From positions 186,001 through 250,000 of the forward strand of contig NW_017265168.1 of NCBI RefSeq assembly GCF_001638985.1: a stretch of DNA of 64,000 nucleotides, given 5' to 3'. The notes beneath the pieces are model-generated. The model had not been told where the DNA came from. It did not search any database and saw nothing but the letters and a program-made list of their open reading frames with translations. Shown here one piece after another: positions 47,191-58,806 of this stretch (its first letter is position 1; every line of letters starts with the position of its first letter). Position numbers and translations under genes: made by a program. Origin of the DNA: Phycomyces blakesleeanus NRRL 1555(-) (taxonomy: Eukaryota; Mucoromycota; Mucoromycetes; Mucorales; Phycomycetaceae).

Positions 47191-48713
47191 ATGACTGGAA
47201 TATGCCAAATTGCTCCTAATTCATCTGATGAATACAAAAATCTTTTAGCCAAGATGAAAGAAATGGAGAAATCCATGGTCAATGTACGTGGTGAACTCAC
47301 CACGATGCATAAAGCCATTTGTGCTGGCTTTGGACAAGGAAATGGACCCCAGACATCTGCTTCTGTTTCTCTTGATAATCCTTCCGTTGCTGCCAGTTCC
47401 ATTGTCAGAATTCCTGCTGGTATTGCTTCTGAAATCAGCTGTGAAAACAAGGACAAAGTCTTTGTAAGTATTACTATATCCAATATTCTAACCATTAACC
47501 ATTTTTGTTAAATAGAAGTTGATTCGAGGGTATATGCGGAAGGACAAATTTACTTCCAATAATCCTGCCCTTGTCAGTGCCAACAAGGCAAAGCCAAGGT
47601 GGGAAACGGATGTCTTCTTTAATAGAAGCCCTAACAAGGAGATCGTTGCCAATCTTCTTGGTTACCTGCTCCCAAAGTTTGTTGGGCAGGGTATAAAAAC
47701 AAGCGAATTCTGTACTATGGTGCACACAAACTTCCGGAGCACAACTCGTAAGGACAGAGAAGATCCTATGGTGCGAGCTGCCACTAACGCTCGTGGAAGA
47801 CGAGCTGCAAGAGAAACTGAAGTGAGTGTTGTTTTATATTTCATCCCAAATTTAACCATAGAATTAATATTAATATATATATAAAATTACAGCACTTCAA
47901 CTGCCGTGTAATGGCATATGTGTTAAACAAGGATGTCATTGATGCTTTAATGAAGAGAAACTGTTCTGGGCTGATGATCAGATCAGCAATGTCTGAAGGC
48001 GAGTCAGAGGATGAGTTTCCTGGGAGACCTTGCAAGCGCATTGTAAAGGTTACCCGTCCTTTTTGGAGAAGTGATGAGGTAAATAATTTTGCAAGAAATA
48101 ATTTTCTATATTTGAATAATATTTAACATATTATATATAAATATGTTTTTAGTTTAACAACCTCATCTTCAACATTGATGAGATTGTGAAAGAAAACTTG
48201 GGTAACGACATTCGCCAGTTGTTATACAGAAATCTTGCCAGCCTGTCTGAGAAACCAGTTCCTGATTGCTGTATCCAACATAATTGTAGATTCAAATAGA
48301 GCGCACAGACAATAAGACAAAGACATATTGAATAAGCGACCAGTATCAATTATACATTATTTCTCACACTATCATTAAATAAAGAATATACCGATAACAA
48401 GGTCACACACCTTAGTTAACATCACTAATCACTCAAACAAGAGCGTGGGTAATAACTTAACAATATATTATCTATGATATAAGAAAACAGACATCACATG
48501 ATATACTCATATCATTATCCTAAATACACACGCAATGTCTATATAAACTCACATAGCAAATAGCAATAGAAGATCATCTCTCTTTTCATCAATAAACAAA
48601 GTCTCACCGTACTTCTCGTCTGCACTTTGTTTTTCTTTCTTTTCTAAAAATATAACACTGATGACGTCGCGTTATGTTTCCCTCCGTGGACCCTTAGAGA
48701 TGGGCCACAATAA
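47191..48713 (+). pseudogene. Accessory protein of element B (WRSDE family), interrupted by a solo LTR
   Basis: Exons 47191-47463, 47516-47821, 47893-48078 and 48153-48266 plus 48663-48713. Exons 2 and 3 are exactly as long as in element A (306, 186 nt) and introns are phase 0. A coiled-coil-like N-terminus (KNLLAKMKEMEKSMVNVR region) precedes KPRWETDVFFNRSPNKEI, HTNFRSTTRKDRED, AMSEGES and PFWRSDE. Removing the 391-bp LTR and one CTGAT joins VPD to DVALCFPPWTLRDGPQ, matching the end of the A protein (FPRWALRDGL). No point stop is present, so the gene was intact until the LTR insertion; as it stands, translation would end inside the LTR at about 48297. An acceptor-like ATTATAG lies just before the ATG. 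Confidence 0.8.
48267..48657 (+). mobile_element. Solo LTR (391 bp), target duplication CTGAT
   Basis: Begins TGCTGTATCC and ends AATATAACA (TG...CA), flanked by CTGAT at 48262-48266 and 48658-48662. It has an internal TATA-like TCTATATAAAC and a downstream AATAAAC. These are the features of an LTR left by recombination of an LTR retrotransposon. No internal retroelement genes are present in the window. Confidence 0.85.
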
Positions 48714-48830
48714 AAATAATAAAAATCATTGTTTATCTCATCTTATTTATTCTCATCTTCACAAACTCAATGCTGACGATTTATATAGAGATAGTAATTA
48801 TTTTTCTCTGCGCTTTTTTGTTATCGTCAT

Positions 48831-51800
48831 TTACTTTAATTTTTCTTTTTTAAAAAAGAAAGAAAAGAAAGAAAGGATATTTATTATTGTTTTTTTTTTA
48901 GCATAAAGCTTTTTTGGTAAGGCAATTACCAGTTTTTTTTGGACAAGTCCTGTTGTATAATTAGCAATTGCTACTTCTAAAGAGATTCTATGTACAGGCA
49001 AAATTGAATGATAGTTTGATGGCAAAGGTGTTGAACCACAAATATCAACTCCATCTTTCTCTTGTGATTTATCTCCAAGTAATGGAAGCCAGTTGACAAA
49101 CGCAAATACATGTTGATCATGATGCGTGGAATCGGCTTCATAGTAGGGCAACATTGGAGGAGAAGTAAATGAATGAATGAAGATATACTTGATTTGACAA
49201 GTGAAGGTTGTTTCTTTACTTCCATCTCTGCCAAGAAACAATGATTGGACATATGATCCACGGCCAGTGGTGCCATTATTGCCATAGTACACTTGGCCAA
49301 GAATATTGATTGATTTCAACTTTATAATCGGATTGTCGACAAAGAATGGAGAGGCAGCAGCATTTTGATAATGGACGAGATCAGGAGTGAGGTACGCGAG
49401 TTTGTAGTATTCCAACAAATGGGGATAATCAAGATCACCCGTTGAAGAAGGTTTACTAACTGAAAGTGGGAAGGATGTAGGTGGGAGAGGTTCGTTGCCT
49501 AAGATAGAAATTCTGGTAGTTTCAGAAGAATCCACAAATGCTTGCAAAATGAATGGTGGCTGAAAAATTGTGGAGGAGGCAGATGGCTAGGTAAGGACAG
49601 GTGTGGATGAACAGACAAGTTTGGAAAAGACAGGAAGAAAGGGAGCTTGAGTGAGACATGTGAGAGCAGAATTAAAAAAATCACTTTTGTATATATCTTC
49701 AACAAAGCATCTCATAAATGTGGCTTTAAAACCGTTCTTGCCATTTGTGCTGATATTCTTGAGTAGGCTATTGTATCTCTCAAATGCAAAGAGCCAATAA
49801 CTATACACTGGTCCAAAATCGAGAATAGTTTCTCAAATATGGAGGTGTAAGTGCATATTACAGGTAAGGATTGTGGCAGTGTAAATTTTGTTGCATTTTT
49901 CACAAAATTTTTCAAGATGTCTATGGGCGGTATTAATATCATCAAATGTAATGCTGGGCTTTACAAGGTGACGGCATGCATGGACAAAATCAACCCAGTT
50001 ATTGAAATGCAAGGATGAGAGCACCGACTTCAACATCACAGGAGAATATATCAATACCCACGACTTCCACTCGTCCGCTTTCATAAATGCAAATTTTTTG
50101 CCAATTTTGCTTTTCAATGCAGTATATCCCTTTGGTACAATTATCTTATCAGCTATCTTTTGCATGGCAGTGAAATCTCTGTCTCCAAGAATACCACGTT
50201 CAATCCACTGATCCATCATTCTTTTTGCTGTCCCCAAGAACAGGTTGTGCATGGGATCAATGATCGTTCCACGTACTAGATCAAAGTATCCAAGGCAGTG
50301 CAACTGCGACCATCAAACATCATTTTTGATTTCCAGATGCTGCCTTTCTGAGATGGTAACTGCGTTCTTCCACTCCTCAGCATGCAGCCTATTCTCCTCA
50401 CAGTTACGACGACACCACTCAGACTCTTTAAATCCACGGAAATCAACCTTGTTTGTGCTGTCAAGTCGAGTGAAATGACGGTTGCACTTAAAGCATGCGC
50501 AAGTGCTATTATGCGCAGTAAATTCACTGGTCTTTCTGGCAGCTGGGATGTCGCAGGCAACCATCATCAATGCAGCACAAATCACTTTGCCAGCAGGAGA
50601 CTCGAATGTTGGGATTCTTACCCCACGATACAGCTGTATCAACTCATCTACCATTGGCTCAAGATAGTTATTTATCTCATCGGTTTTAGGCTCCTTGGGA
50701 CCAGGCATAAGTCCTACAAGAATTACGTTCTTGGCTTTAAACCAGTCACTGCAAGACAAGTTGTTAATAGCCAAGTAGATTGCACCACAGGAGTATGTAA
50801 CTTTATCAAACGGCTGGAACCAGTCGATATTGAGTGTCAGCATCAGCGAACAAGGCTGCTCAACAAATGAAGCACCATTACTATCCTTGAGTTCTTTCCA
50901 AACCACACTGTCATACACATCGCACATTGTGTCTACTAATTTTGGCTCTGTATTCTATTGACGTATCTTTTCTTCGAAGCCTGGACGATTAAAAAGAATC
51001 TTGAACGCATTTTTGATGGACTGGTAATGGAAACTACGCTTGGGAACCAAAGCACCAGACAAAGATTTCTTTGTCAATTCACAGTTACAAGCTGCACAAG
51101 CACCTGTCTTTACAAAGACGCAGCAAGGAGGAACAGATTGATTTTCTTTGTAAATTGCATGGCAATCCTCGCAGGCCACAAATCGTCTTATGGCCTTGGA
51201 GAGCTCACAGAATCCCGTCATATGCTGAAGACCAGGCAGACTCGTGGGAAGCTGAAAGTCCTGCTTGTAAATCTTCAAGAGCTTGTTGATGAACTCAATC
51301 AAGACAACTGCACCCTTGTTGACCACGTAGCGGGATGCAAATAGCACAGTGAATGTTGCAATGAATCTGTGTACAGGATTCTCAGGCATACTGCTGTTTG
51401 AAAACATGTCTATTTAAAAATATAAAAAAATATTAATTTTTTTGACTTTTTTTAGATTTTTATGACTTTCATACAAACATTCAGTGTCGACTTCTTCAAC
51501 ATCAATATCAACAGTATCTTTGGCATTCTCATTGCTCTCATACTCAAAGTCTATGTCATTGAAATCAACATCGACCTCATAATCAACTGACATAGGGGAG
51601 ATATCCAAAACGGGTAAGTCAGACTGACATGCAAGAACTTCTACGGATCCAGATTCTTGGACTAAAATAGCTACAAATATGGAATATAATAAGAAAGTTG
51701 TTTTTTTTGATACTCAAATAAAAATGTCTTACACTTCGCATCAATGTTCATTACATGTCTCTGCGCACCTGTGTTTAATATAAAAGCTATTAGTATATAA

Positions 51801-51979
51801 AAATGCAAATTTTATATTATAAATGACATACCAAGTTCACTTCTGATAGCATCTTTTAAAGCTGCTTTCTTGCCATGACACTGGGCAGTTCTCTTTGACA
51901 CTAAGGTGTATCCTTTATAATTTTTAATGCACTTGGTACAATAGCACTCTTCAAAGTTTTGTTTGATAGTAGAAGACAT
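48831..51979 (-). pseudogene. Tnp2 (CACTA/EnSpm) transposase of element B, four stops
   Basis: Minus-strand exons 51832-51979, 51733-51768, 51467-51670 and 48831-51409 have the same phases as copy A. The N-terminus carries CYCTKC...H, followed by an acidic stretch. Motifs: NIDWFQPFDK, MPGPKEP, NNYLEPMVDEL, ACDIPAARK, CACFKC, IDPMHNLFLG. Four in-frame stops: TAG 50955-50957 (Trp in A), TGA 50313-50315 and TGA 49833-49835 (Arg in A), and TAG 49587-49589 (Gln likely). No frameshift is needed. The C-terminus runs past the KLYA end of copy A for about 19 residues. Very close to A over long stretches, so A and B are members of one subfamily. Confidence 0.85.
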
Positions 51980-52790
51980 GACGTTTGTGTTTTTTTAATA
52001 ATGAAATAAAAAGGAAACAGGTATTACATTTATCTATTTACGAAGACTTTATAGTTATAAATAAAATAACTTTTGTTGCTTGTTATATCTGAGCCAATAG
52101 AATGTAGTAAAAGCAGGTTTTTTTATTTGAACACAAAAAGTGGTGCTGAGATGAAATATACTCTACATATATACTATCACTGAATTATTTTGGCACTAGT
52201 GTATTTAGAGGTGTTTTTCCAGTAACTTTATTAATAAAATAAAGACAAATTGTGAGACAACACTTGGGGGTCTTACCACTCTCATGTCTGACAGCCTAGG
52301 ACATCACATCTCCAAATCTACCATTTGTCAAACTATTTGTAGATCTGAATTATTGTCTTATAAAGTTGTATACAAGCCACTGCTATCAAAAGCACACAAG
52401 AAGATATGGTTGACATTTGCTAATCATGTCAGAGAGACTAATCAGAGATGTGATTGTGTCATCTGAAGTGATAAGTCAAGGTTTATGCTTTTCAGCAGAG
52501 ATAGCAATACTAGAGTATGGCGGTATCCTCAAGATAAATGCAGAGAAGAGCTCTTTAAACCAAGACTGTAGTGTGGTAAAGACTTTATTATGGTTTGGGT
52601 GTATGTATGGGTAGGAGGAGTTGCTCATTAAAAACCATAAAAAACATACTTGATCAGTATGCATATATAGACTTAATGAAAAGGAAGCTTTTTCTATTTA
52701 TGGAATCTCTTAGTGAGAACAATGATGAAGAGTTTATCTACCAAGAAGATAATGGTTGATTGAATGAAGATTTATGGGGTTTTTAAAGAC

Positions 52791-53387
52791 AGATTTAAAC
52801 TACCAATATGGATCATAGCTCTATGAGTTTTTAAAATTAAATCAATGTTCTTAAGCTAAAAACCAATCATTTTTTGTGTTCTATATATCTGTGATTTAAT
52901 ATCTTTTTATTTAAATTACTCTGCGAATATTTATCTTATAATAACGGCAAAACTGGATTAGGATAGCCTGAATTTTGTAAATATTAATCCATAGTAGTCA
53001 CATTTTGGTACTGTTTTTTGTTGTGAAGATAATGCAGTTTCAAAGTTTATGTAAGAAAGATAACAAATATGCTTTTAAATTAGAGGCAATAGATTTCATT
53101 TAATAAATGTTTTTCTATTACATTTACTTGTGGTCCACTTGTTACAGTTATGATTTGCTGATGCAGAGTCTCTGGTTCTATTCTGGCTGAATGCATTTTG
53201 CACTTTTTATATTTCTTTAGTTGATTTTTTTAAGATATAAAGCTTATTTTAGATCTATTATTAGATGTAAAATGATGTTATTCTTTTGATATATTTGAAT
53301 TAAAATGTATTTATGTTTTGTTTTTATATTATTATTTTAATATTATTAAAACAAATTAATTTAAATCAATATTTCTTATATTTTTTA
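52791..53387. other. AT-rich spacer, no gene seen
   Basis: About 600 bp, strongly AT-rich, without coding signal; it may contain the decayed end of the Tc1-like element. Confidence 0.4.
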
Positions 53388-54585
53388 TTAAAACATTGTA
53401 GAGTCAGTATATTCTTCATCTTCATCATCTTCTAAATATTCATAATTTGTAAATATTGAGTTTTCAACAATGCTTCCAAAAGAAATCTCAGCTAACGTCT
53501 TTAGCATTTCTTGCTACAATCTGTTCTCATATTTTTTTCTCTATATGAATTCCATCAACATCTATGACACTATTTGTTTTGTTTGCAATCTGGCCTTGCA
53601 GTTTATTTCTATCGCATTCCACAGACCTATGTAGTAAAAGTTAATAAAATAATCTTAGCTTTTATAGTATTCTATCTTCTATAGTATTGATATGAATATC
53701 ATCAGGTGTAACATACTCAACTTTGTAATTGATTATTCTATGAGTATAGTTCATATCAACCACCAATGTCAATCTCCTATATGCAGCCCAGCAATCTGTG
53801 TGAATAATGCTATTGGGCTTTACATACTTCTTTATTACTTGGAGAAGAGTTGCAGCATCTCTCTGAGGAACTATCACCAAAAATGGTTTTTGTTCTGCTG
53901 TTTTCTCAATATCCCCCAGAACCCAAACGCTTTCTACTCAATGTCCTCAGTGATATTTCCTCTTTCTAAATTTGCTTTCATCAATTTCAACAATAATAGA
54001 TTGACTATTGGCATCAATACTTCCTATAAAAATATTTAATATATATATATAATTAACTCTTATAAACTTATCAATTCTCATATCATTTTTTGTTAAATCT
54101 ATTTGAATCAACTGGTGAACACTAGCAATGAGATGTCATATAGTTTCTGGAGAAACATCAAGCATAACTCCCATTGTCATTCTAGGAATCCGATTTAACC
54201 AGTAATATATTCCTTGTATAACAATATCATAGGAAAGATGTCTTTGTGCAAAGAAAGAATCCAATCTTTTAGATTTTATTTCTTTTTTGCAACATGTTGC
54301 TCCTATACTGTTTAATCCACTGCATCTGTAACTGTAGCCTCTGTCTTTTTCAAATATATAGTCTATAGAACTGCCACTAGAACAAGTAAAAATAATATGA
54401 TTTCTTAGATATAAGGCACCCTGTGCAATCAAATATCTTTATATATATTAAATATTAATATATAATAATTAAAAATAACTTTTTTACTTACTGTTTTGCA
54501 ACTTCAGATATATATGTTGACGTCATAACATAGCTCAAAGGAGGAATAGATAACTGATAAACTGATAAAGAAGTTTGATTATCCA
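53388..54585 (-). pseudogene. Merlin/IS1595-like DDE transposase
   Basis: Minus strand: first exon from an ATG at 54585 with a donor at about 54493, then 54421-54136 with a zinc-ribbon-like pair (CSGLNSIGATCCKKE), then IIVEIDESKFRKRKYH (first Asp), VWVLGDIE, PQRDAATLLQVI, SIIHTDCWAAY (second Asp) and HINTIED (third acidic). These match the ISXO2/IS1595 group that includes eukaryotic Merlin elements. Two TGA codons in the RKYH-stop-GH-stop-VES stretch fit CGA-to-TGA. A Glu/Asp-rich tail ends near 53388. Splicing of the 3' part is unclear. The element's inverted repeats were not found; the ATG lies 60 bp left of the MULE-OTU insertion. Confidence 0.7.
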
Positions 54586-54653
54586 TTTAAAAATAAATGA
54601 AGTAGAAATAAATGAAAAGAAAGCAAAAAAAACAAATGAACATAATATTTAAA

Positions 54654-54963
54654 GGGGATCTATATGGACATGCAAGGAAAATTAGGGTCGGACATGCAAA
54701 AAAACACTAAAAGAGAGAATTAAATGTGACGTCACTTGTAATTGGCCTTTGGGAGTGTTACTGACAAATTGAGCACTGATAAGATATGCAAAAGCAACCA
54801 AATTAAAGAATTAAACGTGACATCACTTATAATTGACTTTTAGGAGTGTTACCAACAAATTGGACACTGATAAGACATGCAAAAGCCAGCAAATTAAAGA
54901 ACTAGACGTGACATCACATATAATTAGGTTTGCATGTTACACGCATTTTTTTGGGGGGTCAGC
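54654..54963. repeat. Left long TIR of MULE-OTU with internal tandem units
   Basis: Reverse complement of 58367-58677 with scattered transitions. Internally it has about three units of roughly 82 bp built around GTGAC(G/A)TCACTTATAATTG, GGAGTGTTAC and ACTGATAAGA(C/T)ATGCAAAAG. Confidence 0.85.
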
Positions 54964-55244
54964 CTTGATATTTGTTAAATGTTTCAAAATTAATATTGAT
55001 TTTAAAAATATAAAAAATGATAATGAGATAGATATAAAGATAAAAATGGAAGATTGTAAAGAAGATAAATATAGAAATATAAATAAATAGAAAGATAATA
55101 ATAAATTGCATAGAAACAGAAGGGAATATTGATAATAGAGATAAATATAAAATCTAAAAAGTAAAAAAAAAAATCTAAAAAAGATATATACAAAAAGTTA
55201 GTATAATTCAAGATAATTCTAGTTTAAAAGCCATACCTTGATTG

Positions 55245-58200
55245 TTAGTACATCAAAGAATAATCTTCAAGGCCATGTTTTTGAATTATCCTTTTATGAA
55301 AGGGGTTGATTTTTGGTCAGCAGAAATTTCGAGTGTTTTTGCGCTTGGCAAGAAAAAAGTGGTTTACATCTAAGATAATAATTATTGGTTCCACTTTTTC
55401 TGGCAAGATAGCAAATGGAACAAAAAGACAGTTGCCTGTTTCAATTGGAGTATTCTAATATACAGTCACTGCTCTGCTAAATGTATCGGCTACAAGTTGA
55501 GGATGGTTGATTGTACCGAACCAATATTGCTGGGGGAGAGGTGAGTGCTTGTCTTGGAGACTGCGAATTAGTGGGTTATTGGATGCAGACATATTGCCAT
55601 GCTCTATTCTTCCGTGGTAATAGTTATTTTGGTGCTTTAAAAATGCTTCTAGCATTTTGTCTTTTACTTTTGATCACTCCTCCTGGTCCTGGTACACTTC
55701 CATTGCTATCGCCCTGTACCCACAGTTTCCATCTGCTTCAGAAGAAAAAATTGTTGATATATGTTTTGGTGCGATTGTGAGATTTGTTAGTAATGTGGGA
55801 TTGCATGGTAACCCAAGGTTGATAATATTTTTTATGGCTTTTTGCTCTTTAACTGAGGATATTTTTTGCCTAGAAAACAAAGCAAAGATTTAGTAAATTA
55901 AATCTAAGCAATATTAAAATCTTACTTTTTTTGTTCTTTTTCTGTTTTAATTTTTTTTATGATTTTTTCTTTTTCAGTATTGATGCAATGCTCTAATGCA
56001 ATCATCTTGCGCTTGGTATTTTTTGATCGGCCTTTAATGGCTTCAACTACTGTTGGGCCCTTAAGGTTTTTGAGTTTCTGTGCATCGATTTGTTTCAAAG
56101 TTTTTTCTATCAATTGGTATATATTGATTTGTTCTTGTTTGCTCTGAGCATTGGCAAAATATTTGCAAATAAGCTCAAGAACATAGTTGAATTCTGGGGT
56201 TATTGGTTTGATATTGTTGGTGTTTGGGAGTACTGGGGTTGCATTTTGGATAGTTAAATGGTCTACATAATAAAATGTTATATGAGAAAATTGTTACATA
56301 ATTATTGCTATTATTATATATATTACTTTCTCCTTCTAGATAGTTTTTTCTCCAGCATTATGAGATGCAGAAGATTGGGATGGTATTGAATTTGGCAAGT
56401 GTGTGGTAACAAGGAAGCAGGTAGTTGTATTGTATGAGGCATTTGCACTCTTTGGCTAGTTTTTTGGGTATATTGGATTTAGATAATTCTAATTTGATTT
56501 GATCCATTGCAAATCTACAGACTTTAAGACGGATGTCATTTAGTCTGGCGGCATTGACTTTATTGAACACAATTTTTGTTCCTTCTCCAAGGCTTTCCAC
56601 CATTAGCCAATGCTTGCGATCTGCAACCTGTACAACTTATAAATATATTATAACCAATAAATGCATAAAATAGTATAGAATAAACTTACCAACTTGTCAT
56701 ACCACTTTTTTACTTTAAGGGTAACTGTCTTCAGTTTACCCAAGGAAGTACCAAGAGAATGCTTGAGAGAAGCATGGGTACTTTCTGCACTGTTTGATAT
56801 GCGATTGCCAAAATGGGCATGTTTGTAAACATACATGTTCACCCAGTTTTCCTTGTCTTTCATTTTTCTGATAAAGTATATTAAAAAAACACAATTTTTT
56901 ATAGTTAAATACTGTTTACATCAAATTTAAAAAAATTATATGTACTTCTCAAGAAAAGCACTAGTAGCTTTTCCCTGGTCTTTACAATTTTCCTTTACAA
57001 ATTCAAGGTATCCATTTGTTTCGTTTTTTACTTCTTGATGTGTAATGCATTTTAAAGCAATTCAATCAAGGAATTCTGACAGCTTATCCAACAGGTCTCT
57101 CTTTTTGCTACTCTCGTCTCCCTTCATCATCGGAAGCAATTGCTTTTTAAAGCTGTCTTTGATATGCTTATAGCACAACAACTGCTTTGACTCAGAAAAG
57201 ACTCGAGTAATAGCATTTCTCAATGCTTTTTCATTGTCCGTGATGAAAACATCTGGGAGAAGTGCTGTTTGTTTGTTGTTGCTGCTGTTGCTGTTGTTGT
57301 TGTTGTTGTTGTTGTTGTCATCGGGCCAGACTGCATTGTGGAGACAGCTAAGCACCCCGAGATAATTTTCTTTTGTCTCATGCTCTACCAAAGCACTGGC
57401 AATTGGATACGTCTTTAAAGTGGTATGAGGGTTTCCACTCACATTGCTAGTACCAACAATGTTGACATAAGTCATTTGATGACTATTTGTCTTATATGTG
57501 GCATCAATAATGACAGTCTCAGGCATTCTTCGTGTCTTATTGATTGCATCCTGATGCACTAAGAAGACCATATTCACTTGATTGTCTTCTGTATTACTGA
57601 CAGAATACCTGACATGGAAGTCAAGATCTTGTAGAGTGGTGATAAAGTCAAACATCTCCTTTCCTTTTCCGATTTTCCAAAATGTTGCTTTATATTAGCA
57701 ATGTCATGGCAAACAATATTTGTATATCTATTTATCTTCAAACTGTTGAAGATAGTGGATATATCGTCATTGTTCTCCAGATGCTTAACCACAAGTGCCA
57801 TTGCCTCAGGCAAGAGCTTGCAGTGCATAGCATATACTCTGTGATCTTCTTTGATAGGGTGGTTATGCTCTGCCTCACGGAAGCGCACAGTGACCTTTCT
57901 GCCCTTCTTGGTGTTGGCATACATGAAGCAAGGGCAGCCATGCTTCTGCGTGTCTTTTTCGCGCTTTCTCTCCCATCTAGGAAGAGTTTCACCCATAACT
58001 GATGTTTTGGAAGCAACCTTCTTAGCTTTTCTGGTATCTCTATATTTGCCAGAGTGCTTGCAAATCAATTTGATGCAAGAGCTTGATGCATATTCAGTAG
58101 TGAGAGCAATGTTATGCTTGACACCATATGCCTTGGCAGCTTCTCGAACAGCTACAACTGAAAAGAATTCTCTTCCAACAAGAAAAATTGAGTTGAACTC

Positions 58201-58296
58201 AGTCAAGGCAGCATTGTACTTCTTTGATGTCTTGCTAACAATGACAAAGTTGTTGGTGTTATTGATGTTGTTAATGTTGCTCATGTTAAATGTCAA
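55245..58296 (-). pseudogene. MULE transposase fused to an OTU cysteine protease domain
   Basis: Minus strand. FAR1-like DNA-binding N-terminus from 58296 (CKHSGKYRD, CPCFMYANTKKGRK, AEHNHP). The MULE core follows with VIIDATYKT (first Asp), VFITDNEKAL (second Asp) and LLCYKHIK. An Asn/Ser run is encoded by (TGT)n at about 57290-57320. A SWIM zinc finger lies at about 56400-56450 (CKCLIQY...CYH). The OTU domain has EADGNCGYRAIA (catalytic Cys) and, near 55345, DVNHFFLAK (catalytic His). Breaks: a one-base frameshift near 57670, TGA at 57062-57064, TGA after QDQEE (about 55674) and TAG at about 55455. Family knowledge: MULE transposases move DNA, and OTU domains cleave ubiquitin links. Long introns are possible between 56870 and 55900. 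Confidence 0.8.
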
Positions 58297-58366
58297 AAAA
58301 AATTATGTGCTGATGTTGTAGTAAAAAAGGACAGTGATTTAATTGGCAATCTGGAGGGTAATTTAT

Positions 58367-58677
58367 CTGATCCCCCCAAAAAAAATGCGTGTAACATGCA
58401 AAACTAATTATATGTGATGTCAAGTCTAATTCTTCAATTTGCTCGCTTTTGCATATCTTATCAGTATCCAATTTGTTGGTAATACTCTCAAAAGTCAATT
58501 ATAGGTGACGTCACGTTTAATTCTTCAATTTGGTTGCTTTTGCATGTCTTATCAGTGCTCAATTTGTCAGTAACACTCCCAAAGGCCAATTACAAGTGAC
58601 GTCACGCTTAATTCTCTCTTTTGGTCTTTTTTTGCATGTCCGACCCTAATTTTCCTTGCATGTCCATATCATTGCCC
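58367..58677. repeat. Right long TIR of MULE-OTU
   Basis: Inverted partner of 54654-54963, with the same internal tandem units. It ends next to the TATTTAAA duplication. Confidence 0.85.
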
Positions 58678-58806
58678 TATTTAAACAAAATAAAAGGCAT
58701 CAAAAAAACTTTTCTGTGACGTGGTACATGACTAAGCCACACAACCTATATTATTTATAAGATTATAACACTTAAAATAGATACTATAAACTTTATAATT
58801 ATATTC

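Larger units (their letters stand above)
45159..52224. mobile_element. CACTA-like element B (7066 bp), target duplication ACT
   Basis: The left end is TACTGGAAAAA and the reverse complement of the right end is TACTGGAAAAA: 11 identical terminal bases, flanked by ACT on both sides (45156-45158 and 52225-52227). Compared with element A (CACTGGAAAAA) the first C is T at both ends. It interrupts a Tc1 gene whose frame is restored on removal. Contents: third gene (minus), accessory gene (plus, with a solo LTR), Tnp2 (minus). Confidence 0.85.
44960..52790 (+). pseudogene. Tc1-like transposase split by element B
   Basis: The N-terminal part 44960-45158 encodes a helix-turn-helix-like start (KQLSDYQRELIIGSAIVND) and runs to DECH. 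The gene resumes at 52228 after one ACT copy: HFINKIKTN, then TTLGGLTTLM, LLSKAHKKIWLTFANHV, WSDKSRFMLF with TGA at the Trp, VWRYPQDK, and a decayed EDNG region to about 52790. Removal of B rejoins the frame without a gap. Stops fit TGG-to-TAG, CGA-to-TGA and TGG-to-TGA. The catalytic region after EDNG is hard to follow. Ends of this Tc1 element were not located. Confidence 0.7.
54654..58677. mobile_element. MULE-OTU element (4024 bp), target duplication TATTTAAA
   Basis: Inverted repeats of about 310 bp (54654-54963 and 58367-58677) enclose a MULE transposase gene fused to an OTU domain. The 8-bp TATTTAAA flanks both ends (54646-54653 and 58678-58685). Termini GGGGATCTATATGGACATGC and, on the other side, GGGCAATGATATGGACATGC are aligned without gaps. 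Confidence 0.85.
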
